Shown here: in pieces, positions 23,446 to 34,531 of the stretch
How the letters are laid out: every line of letters starts with the position of its first letter
How positions within the stretch are numbered: the first letter of the stretch is position 1
Origin: Solen grandis
Lineage: Eukaryota > Mollusca > Bivalvia > Adapedonta > Solenidae
NCBI GenBank assembly: GCA_021229015.1
Contig: CM037789.1
Location: 26,918,782 to 26,982,781 of the forward strand
DNA: 64,000 nucleotides
Direction of reading: 5' to 3'
The notes under the pieces: model-generated
The model's input: the letters and a program-made list of their open reading frames with translations, nothing else
The model's database searches: none
What the model was told of the DNA's origin: nothing
Position numbers and translations under genes: made by a program

Positions 23446-24915
23446 GAGCTGTCAGAGGACAGCACGCTCGACTACTCAAAATGCTTGTTGGTAAATCAAA
23501 TGAAATCTATTTCAGTTCTTGCCCTTCACATACCCTGTACATAATAATAGTCAAAAATGATATACCTTGATAGTCTGATACCCCTTAATATTTTTATGAT
23601 GTCTAAAATCAATCCCATGCCTAGTTACTGAGACATAAGCACAATAACACTGTGCATGCAAAACTTTAACCAAGAATCCAAGTTAGAAAAGGGCCGTAAT
23701 TTGTATAAAGTTCAGTCCAAAAGCTATCCTCCTTAGTTTTCTGATGCCCCTGAAGACACTCCTTAACTTTCTAGTCAATTCCACAAGCAATTTCTGAGAT
23801 ATAAGCTGGATAGTAGCTTGAATGCAAAAATGTAACCAAAATTCTAAGTTAAAAGGGGGATCAAGTGTTATCTTCCTTTATAGTCTGATACCCCTAAACA
23901 TATAAAAGATATTTCAAATCAATCCCATGCCTGGAATCTGATATATAAGCATGAAAGTACCTTGCATGCAAAACTTTAACCAAAATTTCTTAGTTTAAAA
24001 AGGGGCCATAACTTGTAATATATTCCATCAAAAGTTATCTACCTTGTATGATAGTCCTAAACATATTAAAGATGTTTAAAATCAATCGCATGCCTGGATA
24101 CTGAGATATTAGCATGAAAGTACCTTGCATGCAAAACTTTAACCAAAATTTCTAAGTTAAAAAGGGCAATAATTTGTAACATATTCCATCAAGAGTTATC
24201 TACCATGAAAGTATGATACCCATAAACATATTAAAGATGTTTCAAATCAATCGCATGCCTGGATACTGAGATATAAGCATGAGAGTATCTTGCATGCAAA
24301 ACTTTAACCAAATTTCTAAGTTAAAAAGGGGCCATAATTTGTAATATATTCCATCAAGAGTTATCTACTTTGGTTGTCTGATGCCCCTTAACATATTCAT
24401 AAACTTTCAAGTCAAAACCATGAATGGTTATTGAGATACAAACTAGATGGTAGCTTGCACGCAAAACTTTAACCAAATTTTCTATTGCATGCAAAACTTT
24501 AACCAAAATTTCTAAGTTAAAAATGGGCCATAATTCATATTAAATTCAGTCAAGCGTTACCTACCTTGGTTGTCTGATGCCCCTGAACATATTTATAAAC
24601 TTTCAAGTCAATACCATGAACGGTTATTGAGATATAAGGTTGATAGTAACTTGCACGCTAAACTTTAACCAAAATTTCTAAGTTAAAAAGGGGCCATAAT
24701 TCATATTAAATTCAGTCAAGAGTTATCTACCTTGGTTGTCTGATGCCCCTGAACATATTTATAAACTTTCAAGTCAATACCATAAACGGTTATTGAGATA
24801 TAAGGTTGATAGTTACTTGCACGCAAAACTTTAACCAAAAGCTGCAACGCCAACGCCGACGCCGACGCCAGGGCGACTACAATAGCTCTTATATTCTTCG
24901 AATAGTCGAGCTAAA
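23446..24915 (+). repeat. Long repeat with ~165-190-bp internal tandem units
   Basis: Opens 'caagagctgtcagaggacag' then 'cacgctcgactact', and closes with the near-complement 'cttcgaatagtcgagct', so the ends form a short inverted repeat (CTCGACTA / TAGTCGAG). Inside are about seven diverged units marked by 'gcaaaactttaaccaaaatt' and 'taagttaaaaaggggccata'. Just before the right end is a GACGCC-type triplet run (gccaacgccgacgccgacgc). I recognise the ends as a common bivalve repeat. No coding. Confidence 0.8.
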
Positions 24916-24963
24916 AAGGAAAAGGCAGCGATCTTGATATCTTTAAACATTAAATTGTTAACT

Positions 24964-25300
24964 TCATCTAAGATCAATCTCTGCATACTTTTTCCTCGAA
25001 ATGTGTATATCCGTTGCATTTTCCATTCCTTTCCCAATATTGGAAACTTTATTATTGTTTCCATCCCGTACAACTAACTTAAGAGCAATACTGTCTTCTA
25101 AAAGGATAAGATTGGGGTAGACAATTAACAGCAGGTCTAGAACAACTGTATCTGTCTAAGTGAGTGGCATCCTTGATGTTATATTTGCTCTCTTCTTGTG
25201 GTTGATATCCACACACTTCACAAGCGATCGTATCCATCACTGTGTCCAGCCACTTCTTTCTATTGTCATCTATAGGGTCAGGTTGGCCCAACCAACAGAA
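24964..25300 (-). pseudogene. Frameshifted partial copy of the 25371-26071 exon
   Basis: Two overlapping minus-strand frames together align with the upstream neighbour. Frame A gives YNIKDATHLDR, against YFKDIIHFEDR in the intact exon. After a one-base shift at about 25145-25158, frame B gives TVVLDL..LEDSIALKLVVRDG, against DSVVLEL..LKDSMTFKLVGHDD, then NATDIH..KKYAEIDL against SETDIQ..CKDIGL. A TGA at 24964-24966 ends frame B. Its left flank is almost immediately taken over by the repeat ending at 24915. It therefore looks like a tandem duplicate that has lost function. A real second exon spliced around the shift is less likely but not excluded. Confidence 0.6.
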
Positions 25301-25370
25301 TATATAAAGAAAGTAAAATAAATGAGCTATTACTTGTGTGAACTTGTGCATCACATCGATTCGATCGCCA

Positions 25371-26071
25371 CTACACATCTAAAATTTTTCTCCTTTGAAA
25401 AATCTGATTACATAAAACTGAGCTAGTTTTCAACATTTTCTGATAAATGCTGTTCATGTTTGCCCCTTGCTCTATTCTACCACCTTCTCGAAAATGATCT
25501 TTTTTCCACTGTGGTTCATTTTGGTGGTAAAATCCATCTGGGTATCCACGCAACAGCATTGTAACAACCACAATTTTCTCACGATGTTCCGTAATACCTG
25601 GAGCCCCTGAGGCACCTTTCGTGAATATAGAATGAAAAGGGTGGCGATCTGGGTTTCTTAAAATATCATATGGTCCAACTTCAAATGTTAGACCAATATC
25701 TTTACATATTGTCTCCAAAGTTTGTATGTCAGTCTCAGAAACATCTTGCTTTCCATAAATATTATGGGAAGATTTCGTCTTATGTCCATCATCATGTCCA
25801 ACTAACTTAAAAGTCATGCTATCTTTTAAAACAGCAAAAAATTCAAACGGTTGGGGCATTTCTTTACCATCCTTATTTGGCACTAACTCCAGCACTACTG
25901 AATCTGTATTTCTATCTTCAAAGTGAATGATATCCTTGAAGTAAAATTTGATCCTTTCTTTAGATTTGTATCCCTCATCTTCATTATCAAATACAGCATA
26001 TACATCAGTGTTTGCCAGCTGCATACTTCTAATACTTTCTTTAGCGTAAGGTTGAGGTACCATTTCGATTG
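25371..26071 (-). CDS. Unrecognised protein exon, ~233 residues
   Basis: Open from a good acceptor (TTTTCTTTACAG before 26071) to a TAG at 25371. The reading begins ..IEMVPQPYAKESIRSM. The sequence is mixed and globular-looking, charged, without membrane segments or repeats: first part NEDEGYKSKERIKFYFKD, then VLKDSMTFKLVGHDDGHKT, then TDIQTLETICKDIGLTFEVG, then EKIVVVTMLLRGYPDGFYHQ. I do not recognise the family. The last two stretches faintly recall the beta-strand order of a caspase p20 fold, but no catalytic His-Gly is present, so I do not assign it. The ATG within MVPQ is a possible start, but the acceptor in front suggests an upstream exon not identified here. The real 3' end may be a donor before the TAG. 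A broken copy lies directly downstream. Confidence 0.5.
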
Positions 26072-26261
26072 CTGTAAAGAAAACAAAAACTGATTTGTAT
26101 GCCACACCAATATGCCTTTACTCTATAAAAATATGCATATTCATCATATCTAGCATGTATTTTATTTAAACAGCAGTAAAATTAAATTAGGGCAGTATAT
26201 AATTAAGTTTTGAAATTCAACTTAGAAAAGAATACTTCTTATAAATAAAAACAAATCTACA

Positions 26262-27390
26262 AGAGGGCCATGATGGCCCCTAATCATCAACACAAACATT
26301 CAAAACAAGTTTAACAAAGATTTGGCTAAAACCCCCCTGTGGTGTAAACAAGAATTTAGAAAAGCTTGCCATTGTAACCTACGTTTTGACCCCACTCCAC
26401 ATATAATTGAACTTGACAGATATCATTAAGTCAAACATTTAGATCAATTTTGAGAAAGATTTGGCTCATAATGTGACCCTAAAGTATAAACAGAATCATA
26501 CTAAGATTTGACCTAGTGACCTTCTTAATGACCTCGTCCCACCCATGCTTGAACTTGACTAAGATATTATCAAGAAAAACAGTCAGGGCAAATCTTATAA
26601 CGATTGAGCCAAAATGTGGCCTGTTGAGTGTAAACAAGATTTAACCAAGATTCAACATAGTGACCTACTTTTTCATCCCGACGGAGACATTACCAAGATA
26701 TACAGTCTGAGCTATTTGAGGAATTGTGGCTTATTGAGTGTATTTTTTTTGAATATTTTTAAATAATTTAAGGGCCATGTCTCCTGACATAATGGGTCAA
26801 TCTCCGCAATAATCAAACTAAGCTGAAAGATTAAGCCCATAAACATTGTTGTAAAGTTTGAGGAAGATTGCTTAAGTATGACAATGCAAGAGAGTAAACA
26901 AAGTGAATTTTTTATATTAAAAGGGACATAACTCATGACCTAACTGGGCAAAATCAACCATAATCGAACACAATCGATAGATTAAGCTTGTAAAGGTTGT
27001 CATAGAGTTTGAGGATGATTTTTCAAGAAATGAAAATACTAAAGTGTAAACAAAGTGTAATCTGGCATTTTTTTTTTATATTAAACGGGACATTTCTCTG
27101 ATCGAATGTAAAAGTCTCATGAAGTTGAAGATGATTGTTTAAGAAATTAAGACGCTAAAAAAGTGAAATATATATTTTTTTATTATTAAAAAGGGGCGTA
27201 AGTCCTGGCCTATTTGGCTGATATTAGTCATAATTGACCTCCATCGAGAAATTATGGTCATAAACATTGTCATAAAGTTTGAAGATGATTGCTTCAGAAA
27301 TAAAGTTGCTAGATTGTAAAAACTATAATTGTTGACAAAGCACAACAGACATCGGACACTCTAAGGATCCCAAAAACTCACCCTGAGCAT
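26262..27390 (+). repeat. GGCC-ended dispersed repeat, long copy
   Basis: Opens 'aagagggccatgatggcccc' and closes with 'caaaaactcaccctgagcat'. The interior carries diverged tandem units of ~130-160 bp marked by 'aagtttgaggaagattg' and 'gggacataactcatgaccta'. Chance frames inside it, such as 26712-26936 and 27139-27345, are repeat sequence rather than genes. Confidence 0.75.
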
Positions 27391-27436
27391 TTCTTAAATG
27401 AACTTAAAAGGATAATTGTACAAAATAATGAAAAAG

Positions 27437-28150
27437 AAGAGGGACATGACGGCCCTAAATCGCTAAAATAGATATGCCCATAACGGCTTTGTTCTTTTAC
27501 GGATCTAGGTAAGTTGAACAATCTTTGTAGAGGATCAAATTTATTTTCTAGCTAGTATTTTATAACAAAAAATTCTTAAAGATTTTATTTTCCATAAACA
27601 TGGCAACCAGAGTTCTGCATGGAGTTAAATTCGCCTCTACAGTGTATACAAGGTCTTTTCTATGGTTTGACCTGGTGACCTACCTTTTGACCCCACATAA
27701 CCCAGTTTTGAACACATTCAAGATTTCATAAAGGTAAACATTCTGACCAAGTTACACGAAGGTTAGGCCCAAAAGTTTGCCTCTACAGCGTTCACAAGAT
27801 TTTCCACGTTGACCTATTTTTGACCCAAAGTGACCAATTTCGAATTCATCCAGGGATTCATGTAGACAAGCTTTCAGACCAAAGTCCATGACTATTGAGG
27901 AAATATGTGGTCTCTAGGTGTTCATAAGATTTCTTACATTGGTCAACTACATTTTGACCCCATGTATCCATGTTTTGAACTCAACCGAGCTTTCGTCTGT
28001 TTTTGCCAACGTTACATATTTTTGTTAAACATTTAAAAAAGTTGACCTTGAAAAACACAGCTAAAGCTGTAAGCCTTTTAATGCAAAGCTGAAGTACCAT
28101 ACCCTTTAAATTTTACCTTTGACCTTGAAGGATGACCTTTAGCTATGCAT
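27437..28150 (+). repeat. GGCC-ended dispersed repeat, copy next to gap
   Basis: Opens 'agaagagggacatgacggcc' and continues with units containing 'gacctaccttttgacccca' and 'ttcacaagattttccacgtt'. Its right end is lost in or before the assembly gap. Confidence 0.7.
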
Positions 28151-28192
28151 GGCATGGTATACAACCCAAAGACGTAAAAAATATAAATAAAA

Positions 28193-28292
28193 NNNNNNNN
28201 NNNNNNNNNNNNNNNNNNNNNNNNNNNNNNNNNNNNNNNNNNNNNNNNNNNNNNNNNNNNNNNNNNNNNNNNNNNNNNNNNNNNNNNNNNNN
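28193..28292. other. Assembly gap (100 N)
   Basis: Exactly 100 N, the conventional size for a scaffold gap of unknown length, so real spacing across this point is not known. Confidence 1.
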
Positions 28293-29990
28293 AATCAGAT
28301 TACAGGAATAAGATTAATGGTGCTGCAATATCACACCTCTGACAAGATTGCTTCTTTAAAACACCTGTTTTAACCAATGATTTAAAACATAAAGGATATT
28401 GCTCAAACATCTTTAATTATGAGTTTCAGCAAGCCTTTAGCAACTTTCAATAAATTAAATTTTTAAGAACTTGAAAGTTAAAAGGAAAATATTTGAAAAT
28501 CTAAGGTAATAACTTTTTCACGATATTACCTGTATTAATGCCAAGGAATATACAAGAGGGCCGCAAGAGATGTCAGAATGACCTCTAGTAATGTTTCAAC
28601 TGCTAACCATCAGGTAGACTGATTCACCCAAATACAGCTGTAGCCTCTTTAAAATAGTTGTGAATTTTGATACCAGTCTATCGGTTCATTCCAGGCACCA
28701 CATATGAGTAATGGAATTCAGTCAAATCACTCTGCAAGAAATGAATCTGATAGCGAGGGGCAAAATGAAACTTGGAAATGTGAAACTTTCTGAGAATCAG
28801 CCAGAAATATTTCATCTGATGCTACGCAGTTTTGCGAGTGATGCATAGTTTAAGAGCATATTCAACACAGGGAGTCCACTGCCAAAATATTTCAGCTATC
28901 ATGGTGAGCTAATAATAGCAACAATGTATCAGACAACAGATTTATAAGTGCATTTAACTATAGCAAACATCATATTAAATGCCAAGTCACTGTAACTTTA
29001 TCACTGATTACCTGAATTGCTAATATGCGGACAGAACTGGATTTTAATAAAATCCCTGTTAGGATCAGTGAGATGAACTCATTTCAATACCGATTCACAT
29101 GTTCTTAGATTTAGGAATTAAAGATTCATTTTTCATGTTGCAGAATAACGCATGATGATAACATCAGATGTGTAGTGGGCCTGAGTGATAAATTACTTAG
29201 CATCTGAATGCAATATTGTGCATTATTGCTTTATACCATGCAAAACAAAACCCTATAATTTTCATTCTAATATGTTAACTAGATTTCAAAATTTTAAAAT
29301 GCATGGGTTTATTTTATTACGATTACTATGTCATACAATTTACATTGTCTGTGTATATAATGAAAATGATACCCCCATATTCCTCCTTTATAGAGCATAT
29401 TTTGTTGATTGTGAATATATATGATCATTAAAATATAAAATGCTTTATTCATTACTAGTGAATCACAACATTAAGTTTCGGCTGAAATATAAAAAACTAT
29501 ATGAAAAAGTTAAAAAATATCATTTTTGATTTTTGATAGGTTTTTCTTATGAACTTGAATCACTGGATCAGAGCTCTGAGACAAATTTTGTACACTCTTT
29601 TAAAGTCATAACCTTTACATGGTCCTCCTGATGAGGACTGGGTCTGATCATTGACGCCGCATGGAAACGCGGCGTCAATATGGGATAGGTTTTTATTTTG
29701 CCAATGGAGCCTCATAATCAAAAACAGGGAGAAACTACTGTTATTATTGTAAAATAAAAACAGTTCAATGTTTAAAAGAAACACTCAATTACTTGCATGA
29801 ACTGATGAAAATAAATATCAAGATTCAAAACATGTAAGTCTTCAATTGTTATTAAAAAGAAACTGGACACATATAATGTGTATCTGATGACTTCTCCTTA
29901 AATTCATAGGCAACAGGTTTTAAAACTTGGTTAACGTACCTTGCAAGCAACCTGATTCATTAAAGCTCAGAATTTATTTTTTCAAAGATG
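28293..29990. other. No gene seen; one perfect short hairpin
   Basis: No supported exon. 28552-28620 holds the start of a GGCC-type repeat (caagagggccgcaagag). At 29651-29678 a perfect 10-bp inverted repeat TTGACGCCGC / GCGGCGTCAA surrounds an 8-base loop in otherwise AT-rich DNA. Confidence 0.5.
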
Positions 29991-29997
29991 TTTTGAG

Positions 29998-31669
29998 ACA
30001 TACCTGTCAAGTCTCACGCTTAAATCGTGATTCTCACGATTTTAAGTTCATGGTCACGATTTCACGATTTTTGGCCATTTTCTCACGATTTTTTATAAAA
30101 AAATACCAAAAACATTGTGGGTCAGAAATTTTGTCTAATTTACCTTCTCTAATCGTTAAAACAACACAGGATGCAAGCCCCAATATACAGCCCACCCTGT
30201 GACGCTTGTCTAGGGGCATTCCAATATACAGGGTACGTCACAAAACTGGTTATCGCCGGTCTTGCTTATACTCGTATATCCCAGGGCATTCCAGGGCTTC
30301 CCGAGAGAAAATCCACCAATCACAATGTTGCTTGAATTTCCGAATCCCTCCGAGTCATATACGGGAATTATCGGTAACTATTACTTAAATTCCCGGACAT
30401 TGCATGATCACCATTCGCGCACTTAATGTCGACTGCAAAACATGAAGACTCCAGAAAAGAAGAAAAAGAGTTATGCCTCAAAGTACAACAACGCGTGGGA
30501 ACTGGAATTTTCCTGGCTTTCAAAATCTGACACAGGACCCAATTTTGCTTTCTGCAAACTGTGTAGGAGGTATGTTGCATTCGTTTCATTTTTTTTATTG
30601 TCGTAGGTTTAAGATAATTGAATGGTATTTCTATGTAATTAAAATTTATATATCGATTGTATTTAAAATTTATATATCGAATGTTTAAAATATTCGACGT
30701 AACAACATATTTTGAAAGTAATACACATGGAGTGCAGCAAAAAACATCAAATTAACGCGGATTTACCCAAATTTATTCGTCAGCGTATTATTGATACCAC
30801 TTTTTGCGCATGCGCCATCTAAACGACATTTTGATAATATGGCAACAGCATTTGATTTGTAAACAGACACTTAAATGTTAATTATGAATCACTGAAGCAT
30901 ACTTCGACGTTCCTTCTTTTCATAACAATAAAAGTACTAACTGATTATTGTAATCTTTGTTATAATCGCCGTGGAAAAGACCGCTCACAATTATTTTTAA
31001 ACCGAAAGTACATTACAAATCGAATGTCTACATGGTATTTTTACTGTTATCAATCGGTCATTCACATATAACACAGCCACTATATGATGATTAGAATGAT
31101 ATAATTGCATACCAATATATTTAATCATATATAAAAACTGACTGAATTTATATAATAGATCTAGATCTAGCTAATATTTATCCAGACTTGTTAAAGTCAA
31201 AGACATCGAAATTTTAGGTAGATCTAGATCTATCTGTTTTAGTCAGTTCTTTGTAGGATTTGAACCTTTGACCTCACATTTTTTAAAATAAAGTAATTCT
31301 TTTTCTATTGATATATTCTGAGTAATATACTTAAATGCTTACTCAAACCTCATGTATACATATGTGTCATTTCAGGAGCTTTTCAGTTGGACATGCCGGC
31401 AAGAAAGAATTACATTTATGCTATGCATAGAAACCTATTTATCATGTATCATGAAATAAATTTTTAAAAAATGTAATTTTTTCTTATTAATTTTGTAAAA
31501 GCATGGTAACACAGGACACAAGAAATTCATACTTAATGATCTCAAAAGGCACCAGAATGCATAATTTAATGCATTTAAAAAAAAATTCTCCCAAACCCAC
31601 ACTCCCATCCGGTCTTCGCGACACGTAAAAATCTCACTCCTTGCCATTCTGAAATGTTGACAGGTATGT
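29998..31669 (+). mobile_element. 1.67-kb TIR DNA transposon
   Basis: Terminal inverted repeats ACATACCTGTCAA (29998-30010) and TTGACAGGTATGT (31657-31669) are perfect over 13 bp. They are flanked by the 5-bp direct repeat TTGAG (29993-29997 and 31670-31674). Inside, near the left end, are several 'tctcacgatt' motifs. A two-exon coding start for a zinc-finger protein follows (separate entry). The transposase body is absent, so this is an internally deleted or non-autonomous copy. Superfamily is not determined; the zinc finger suggests hAT-like or related. Confidence 0.6.
30442..31430 (+). CDS. Two-exon zinc-finger protein start inside a transposon
   Basis: Exon 1 is 30442-30569 (ATG to a donor AG|GTATGT) and exon 2 is 31376-31430 (acceptor TTTCAG to TAG). 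The join completes an Arg codon. The 60-residue product begins MKTPEKKKKSYASKYNNAWE, continues FSWLSKSDTGPNFAFCKLCR, then SFSVGHAGKKELHLCYA. The W-x2-EFSWL..FCxxCxxSFSVGHxG pattern is the N-terminal C2H-type zinc finger found in many transposase-derived proteins (hAT/ZMYM/KIAA1586-like, usual form 'FC.LC...FS..HGG..DV..H'). The last zinc-binding His is not in the expected place and the frame stops at once, so the copy is truncated. Cis-acting DNA binding is the family expectation only. Confidence 0.6.
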
Positions 31670-31674
31670 TTGAG

Positions 31675-32959
31675 ATCTTAAAATTTTCAGAATTCAGATA
31701 CAAACCGTCAACTTGAAAAATCGATGAAAAAGCCGTTTAATATAAGTATTACAGCATAATGTAGAAAGTGTAAAAACACACAAATGCTATACATATGGCC
31801 GTAGCGGACATGTCTAATTTATGGCCCCAGGCCCAATCTGCGGTCCCAGTATGTATAGTGCTTGAAATGGGTAAACTTAACTGAACATAACAAAGCTTAT
31901 GCTGTAAAGTCTCAATACAAAAAGAATGCCATACTCCTACGTCACGCTACATTATCAAGGGAAGTAGATTGTTAATTAATACTGGGACCTGTGCTAAATT
32001 CCCTTACCAAATAAAAACTTATCTGAACTGATTTTTTCGTCATCAATGACCTTGTTCTTGCTGCTTCTGCTACTACTGATGCTGCTGATGATGATGACTT
32101 TTTTTTACATTGACATGAATACTGCCTTAGTAGCTTACTGTCTGGAAATTTCATGCATCTTGCAGACCCTAACTATTCCAATAATTATATAAGAAATGAA
32201 TTACCTGTTGTAAAATGTATCTTTATTAATCTTAAATCATCATCACATAATGTGTCTACTATAATTAAGGTATTTTCTGTACTTTCTTGTTCTATATTTC
32301 TGAATAATCTGATAATATAAGTTTTTTGTTGTTGTTTTTGGACCTTTTCTGAATGGCTTTGATTTATTTAAGTCGTGCTTCAAAAACATGCGCGGCTTCT
32401 TTGATACTTGGCATCAAAATTTGTCTTGTTACTTAATTAACACAAAGATTCTTGCCACTCTGTGGGTTTCAAACAACCAACCTTTGGATAACAACAAAGT
32501 CTAAGCACAAAACACCAGGACCCGGAAGCCTTTCATTACTTCAATCATATTTTTTTGGATATTTTTAATCCTCAACTCTCAGACTTTATATAATACATGG
32601 TCTTCAGTAGATGGGGCAGCTGGGAAAGTATAATTTGGTTGCTATGGTAACAAAGATATACAGGCTATGATAAGACACTGATAGGCAGATTTGCAAAGTA
32701 CTGACAATATTTACAGGTATGTTAGCATGGTCTGATCGGTGGTGTAAGATGGCTGGGCTTATCAGCTTCCACAGATCTCAAGATGAAGTGTTTGCCTCTG
32801 TGTTCTAATCTGTCTGAGGAAGGGGTACCTAGAGAGTGCCAAGTGAAGAATGCCGATGGGTTTAGAACTTTCTTTTAAGATCTAAAATTTGATTGGACAA
32901 GTATCTACACAGACGATAAAGATGTTGTCTTCTTCACAATGTATATGATGAGTAATAAA

Positions 32960-32994
<35 letters not shown>

Positions 32995-33110
32995 TATATA
33001 ACAATCATTATCATGTCAACATCTTTAACCCCAAAAAAATCACTCCATAAGTGTTTTAGAGAATTGTACCAGCCTTATTATTTATGAATTATTTTTTAAT
33101 GAATTCTGCA
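31675..33110. other. No gene seen; ATC microsatellite and SINE remnant
   Basis: 32961-32995 is an (ATC)n run. 32440-32480 ('gattcttgccactctgtggg') resembles the worn B-box side of the SINE family at 19441. No exon found. Confidence 0.5.
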
Positions 33111-33114
33111 ATCT

Positions 33115-33447
33115 CTAATAGACAACACTGGCATTTTTCTCTAACATCCTGTAGAATACTTCGCAGTAAGATTTAAACGCAAGACTGTAAAGATCTAGAA
33201 GTTCAACATCCTGCAGTAGTTTATGATTGTTCAATGGCCTCAACAACTGAACAAGAAAATCTGTAATACGCATTGACACAAGGCTTGGCTCATCACAACC
33301 AACGCAGTACATAAAACCTAGGGCTGCTTCCAGAGTCTGATCGGCAAGTAATTCCAAACAAAACACAGGCAGTCTACAGATAAACAGTAAATATCTCTGC
33401 ACATGATTTGAGTCTACGCCAATGGAGAAATCAAACATGGCAGAAAA
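33115..33447 (-). CDS. Helical C-terminal exon, unassigned
   Basis: Open from an acceptor at 33448-33450 (pyrimidine-rich CCTGACTGCTTTGCTACACAG) to TAG at 33115, 110 codons in phase 0. The product starts FSAMFDFSIGVDSNHVQRYL and has strongly amphipathic helices (LELLADQTLEAALGFMYCVG, LVSMRITDFLVQLLRPL, ELLDLYSLAFKSYCEVFY) of armadillo/HEAT-like character. I do not recognise the protein. The phase matches the donor ending the SESTD1 exon at 37221, so it could be that gene's last exon. Its ordered helical nature contrasts with the disordered tail, so it may instead end another gene. An earlier acceptor (at about 33486) is possible. Confidence 0.4.
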   Translation of the reverse strand, partial: FSAMFDFSIGVDSNHVQRYLLFICRLPVFCLELLADQTLEAALGFMYCVGCDEPSLVSMRITDFLVQLLRPLNNHKLLQDVELLDLYSLAFKSYCEVFYRMLEKNASVVY

Positions 33448-33564
33448 CTGTGTAGCAAAGCAGTCAGGACTTTTTTTTTTATTCGGACTGAAATTCTTGG
33501 TATGTGATTCAAATGAAAAAAAAAAAATGAGTTTCATTTCATTTTCTTGCATATACGCCATTTA

Positions 33565-33700
33565 ACACTACATCATAACTGTGAAAAACAAAATTAGACA
33601 GAAAGAAGCTAGAGCTACCACTGAAGGTGATTAATACCCCCACCTTCCTCCTTGTCTTCATGAATTTTGAGTGTAGGATGTGATGTGACAAGGTATATCG
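33565..33700 (-). repeat. 'actgaaggtgatt..accccca' dispersed repeat fragment
   Basis: The 'agagctaccactgaaggtga' then 'ttaatacccccacc' stretch matches 63085-63120 and 63210-63245. Fragment only. Confidence 0.5.
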
Positions 33701-33716
33701 TGACAAGCATGGTTCC

Positions 33717-34038
33717 TTAACCCTTTCCCTCATATAGACTCATTTTGACGCCCTCAATAGGTACCACATTAAGCCTGATCTGCAGAAAACCACAGTTAAA
33801 CCTTACCAAATTTAATTACTAAATACTCATTTCCAGACCACTGAGGAGCAGCGAACAGCATAAAACCTGATCAGCCTGCGAGTTACTCGCAGGCTGATCT
33901 GGTTTTATGCTGTTCGCATAGGTCTTTTCATGGTGTCCTCTATGAGGGAAAGGGTCACTTAACTATCATGCTATATCACCTTGGCTTTATGTGGTACCTA
34001 TTGAGTGTGTCAAAATGAGTAAATGAGGGAAAGGGTCA
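33717..34038. mobile_element. TTAA MITE family 1, copy A (long form)
   Basis: TTAA at 33717-33720 then CCCTTTCCCTCATATAGACT. The central palindrome arms GCGAACAGCATAAAACC / GGTTTTATGCTGTTCGC are present, and TATGAGGGAAAGGG ends at 33954 with TTAA nearby (33959-33962). Beyond it, 33973-34038 reads as the inverted copy of the first ~55 bp (GGCTTTATGTGGTACCTATT..GAGGGAAAGGG). This copy may therefore be a longer form with ~55-bp TIRs, or two overlapping insertions. Confidence 0.8.
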
Positions 34039-34531
34039 AAATGCAATGGCCCAGAAAATCCTTCCCTAAAAAACAATATTTCATTCTGACAGCCATAAAT
34101 AAAAACCTCTGAATCACAATTTAAGTTATTCTAAGATTCACAGACTGTTTACTTGTTAGGCCCGGATAAGATGCATCTGGCAAACTGAGATATCTCAATT
34201 TGCTTGCCTTATCACATGCAATCTCAGATTATCTGGAATTCCTGTTACCCATCATGCCTTGCCCCATGACTGGAAGTGGTGATAGCATGGTGTTTCACTT
34301 CAATATATAAATACTCCATTAATTTAAACAATAGAGAAAAATGAAGAGTGAACCATATTGAAACATTTTATCCTATCATGACAGCTCATTGTCACTTTTT
34401 TTGTTTAACATGGAGTAGGGTTACATAAGACAAACCATCTATTATTAAATCCAAATAATGGTCCTTCAAAACGCTTAAAAAGATTTCAGTGCAGATGCAA
34501 GCTTCCATAAACTTGAGTTATTAGGCCAGGA

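Noticed and set aside
25371..26071. Caspase-like identity for the unknown exon
   Set aside because: Only a loose strand-order resemblance; the expected catalytic His-Gly is replaced by RGYPDG and no QACxG is present.
32961..32995. CRISPR-like short repeat
   Set aside because: It is an (ATC)n microsatellite in a eukaryotic genome; no spacers.
34145..34230. Palindrome around GAGATATCTC as a hairpin gene
   Set aside because: Only ~11 bp per arm with a mismatch and no loop; within chance for a long window.
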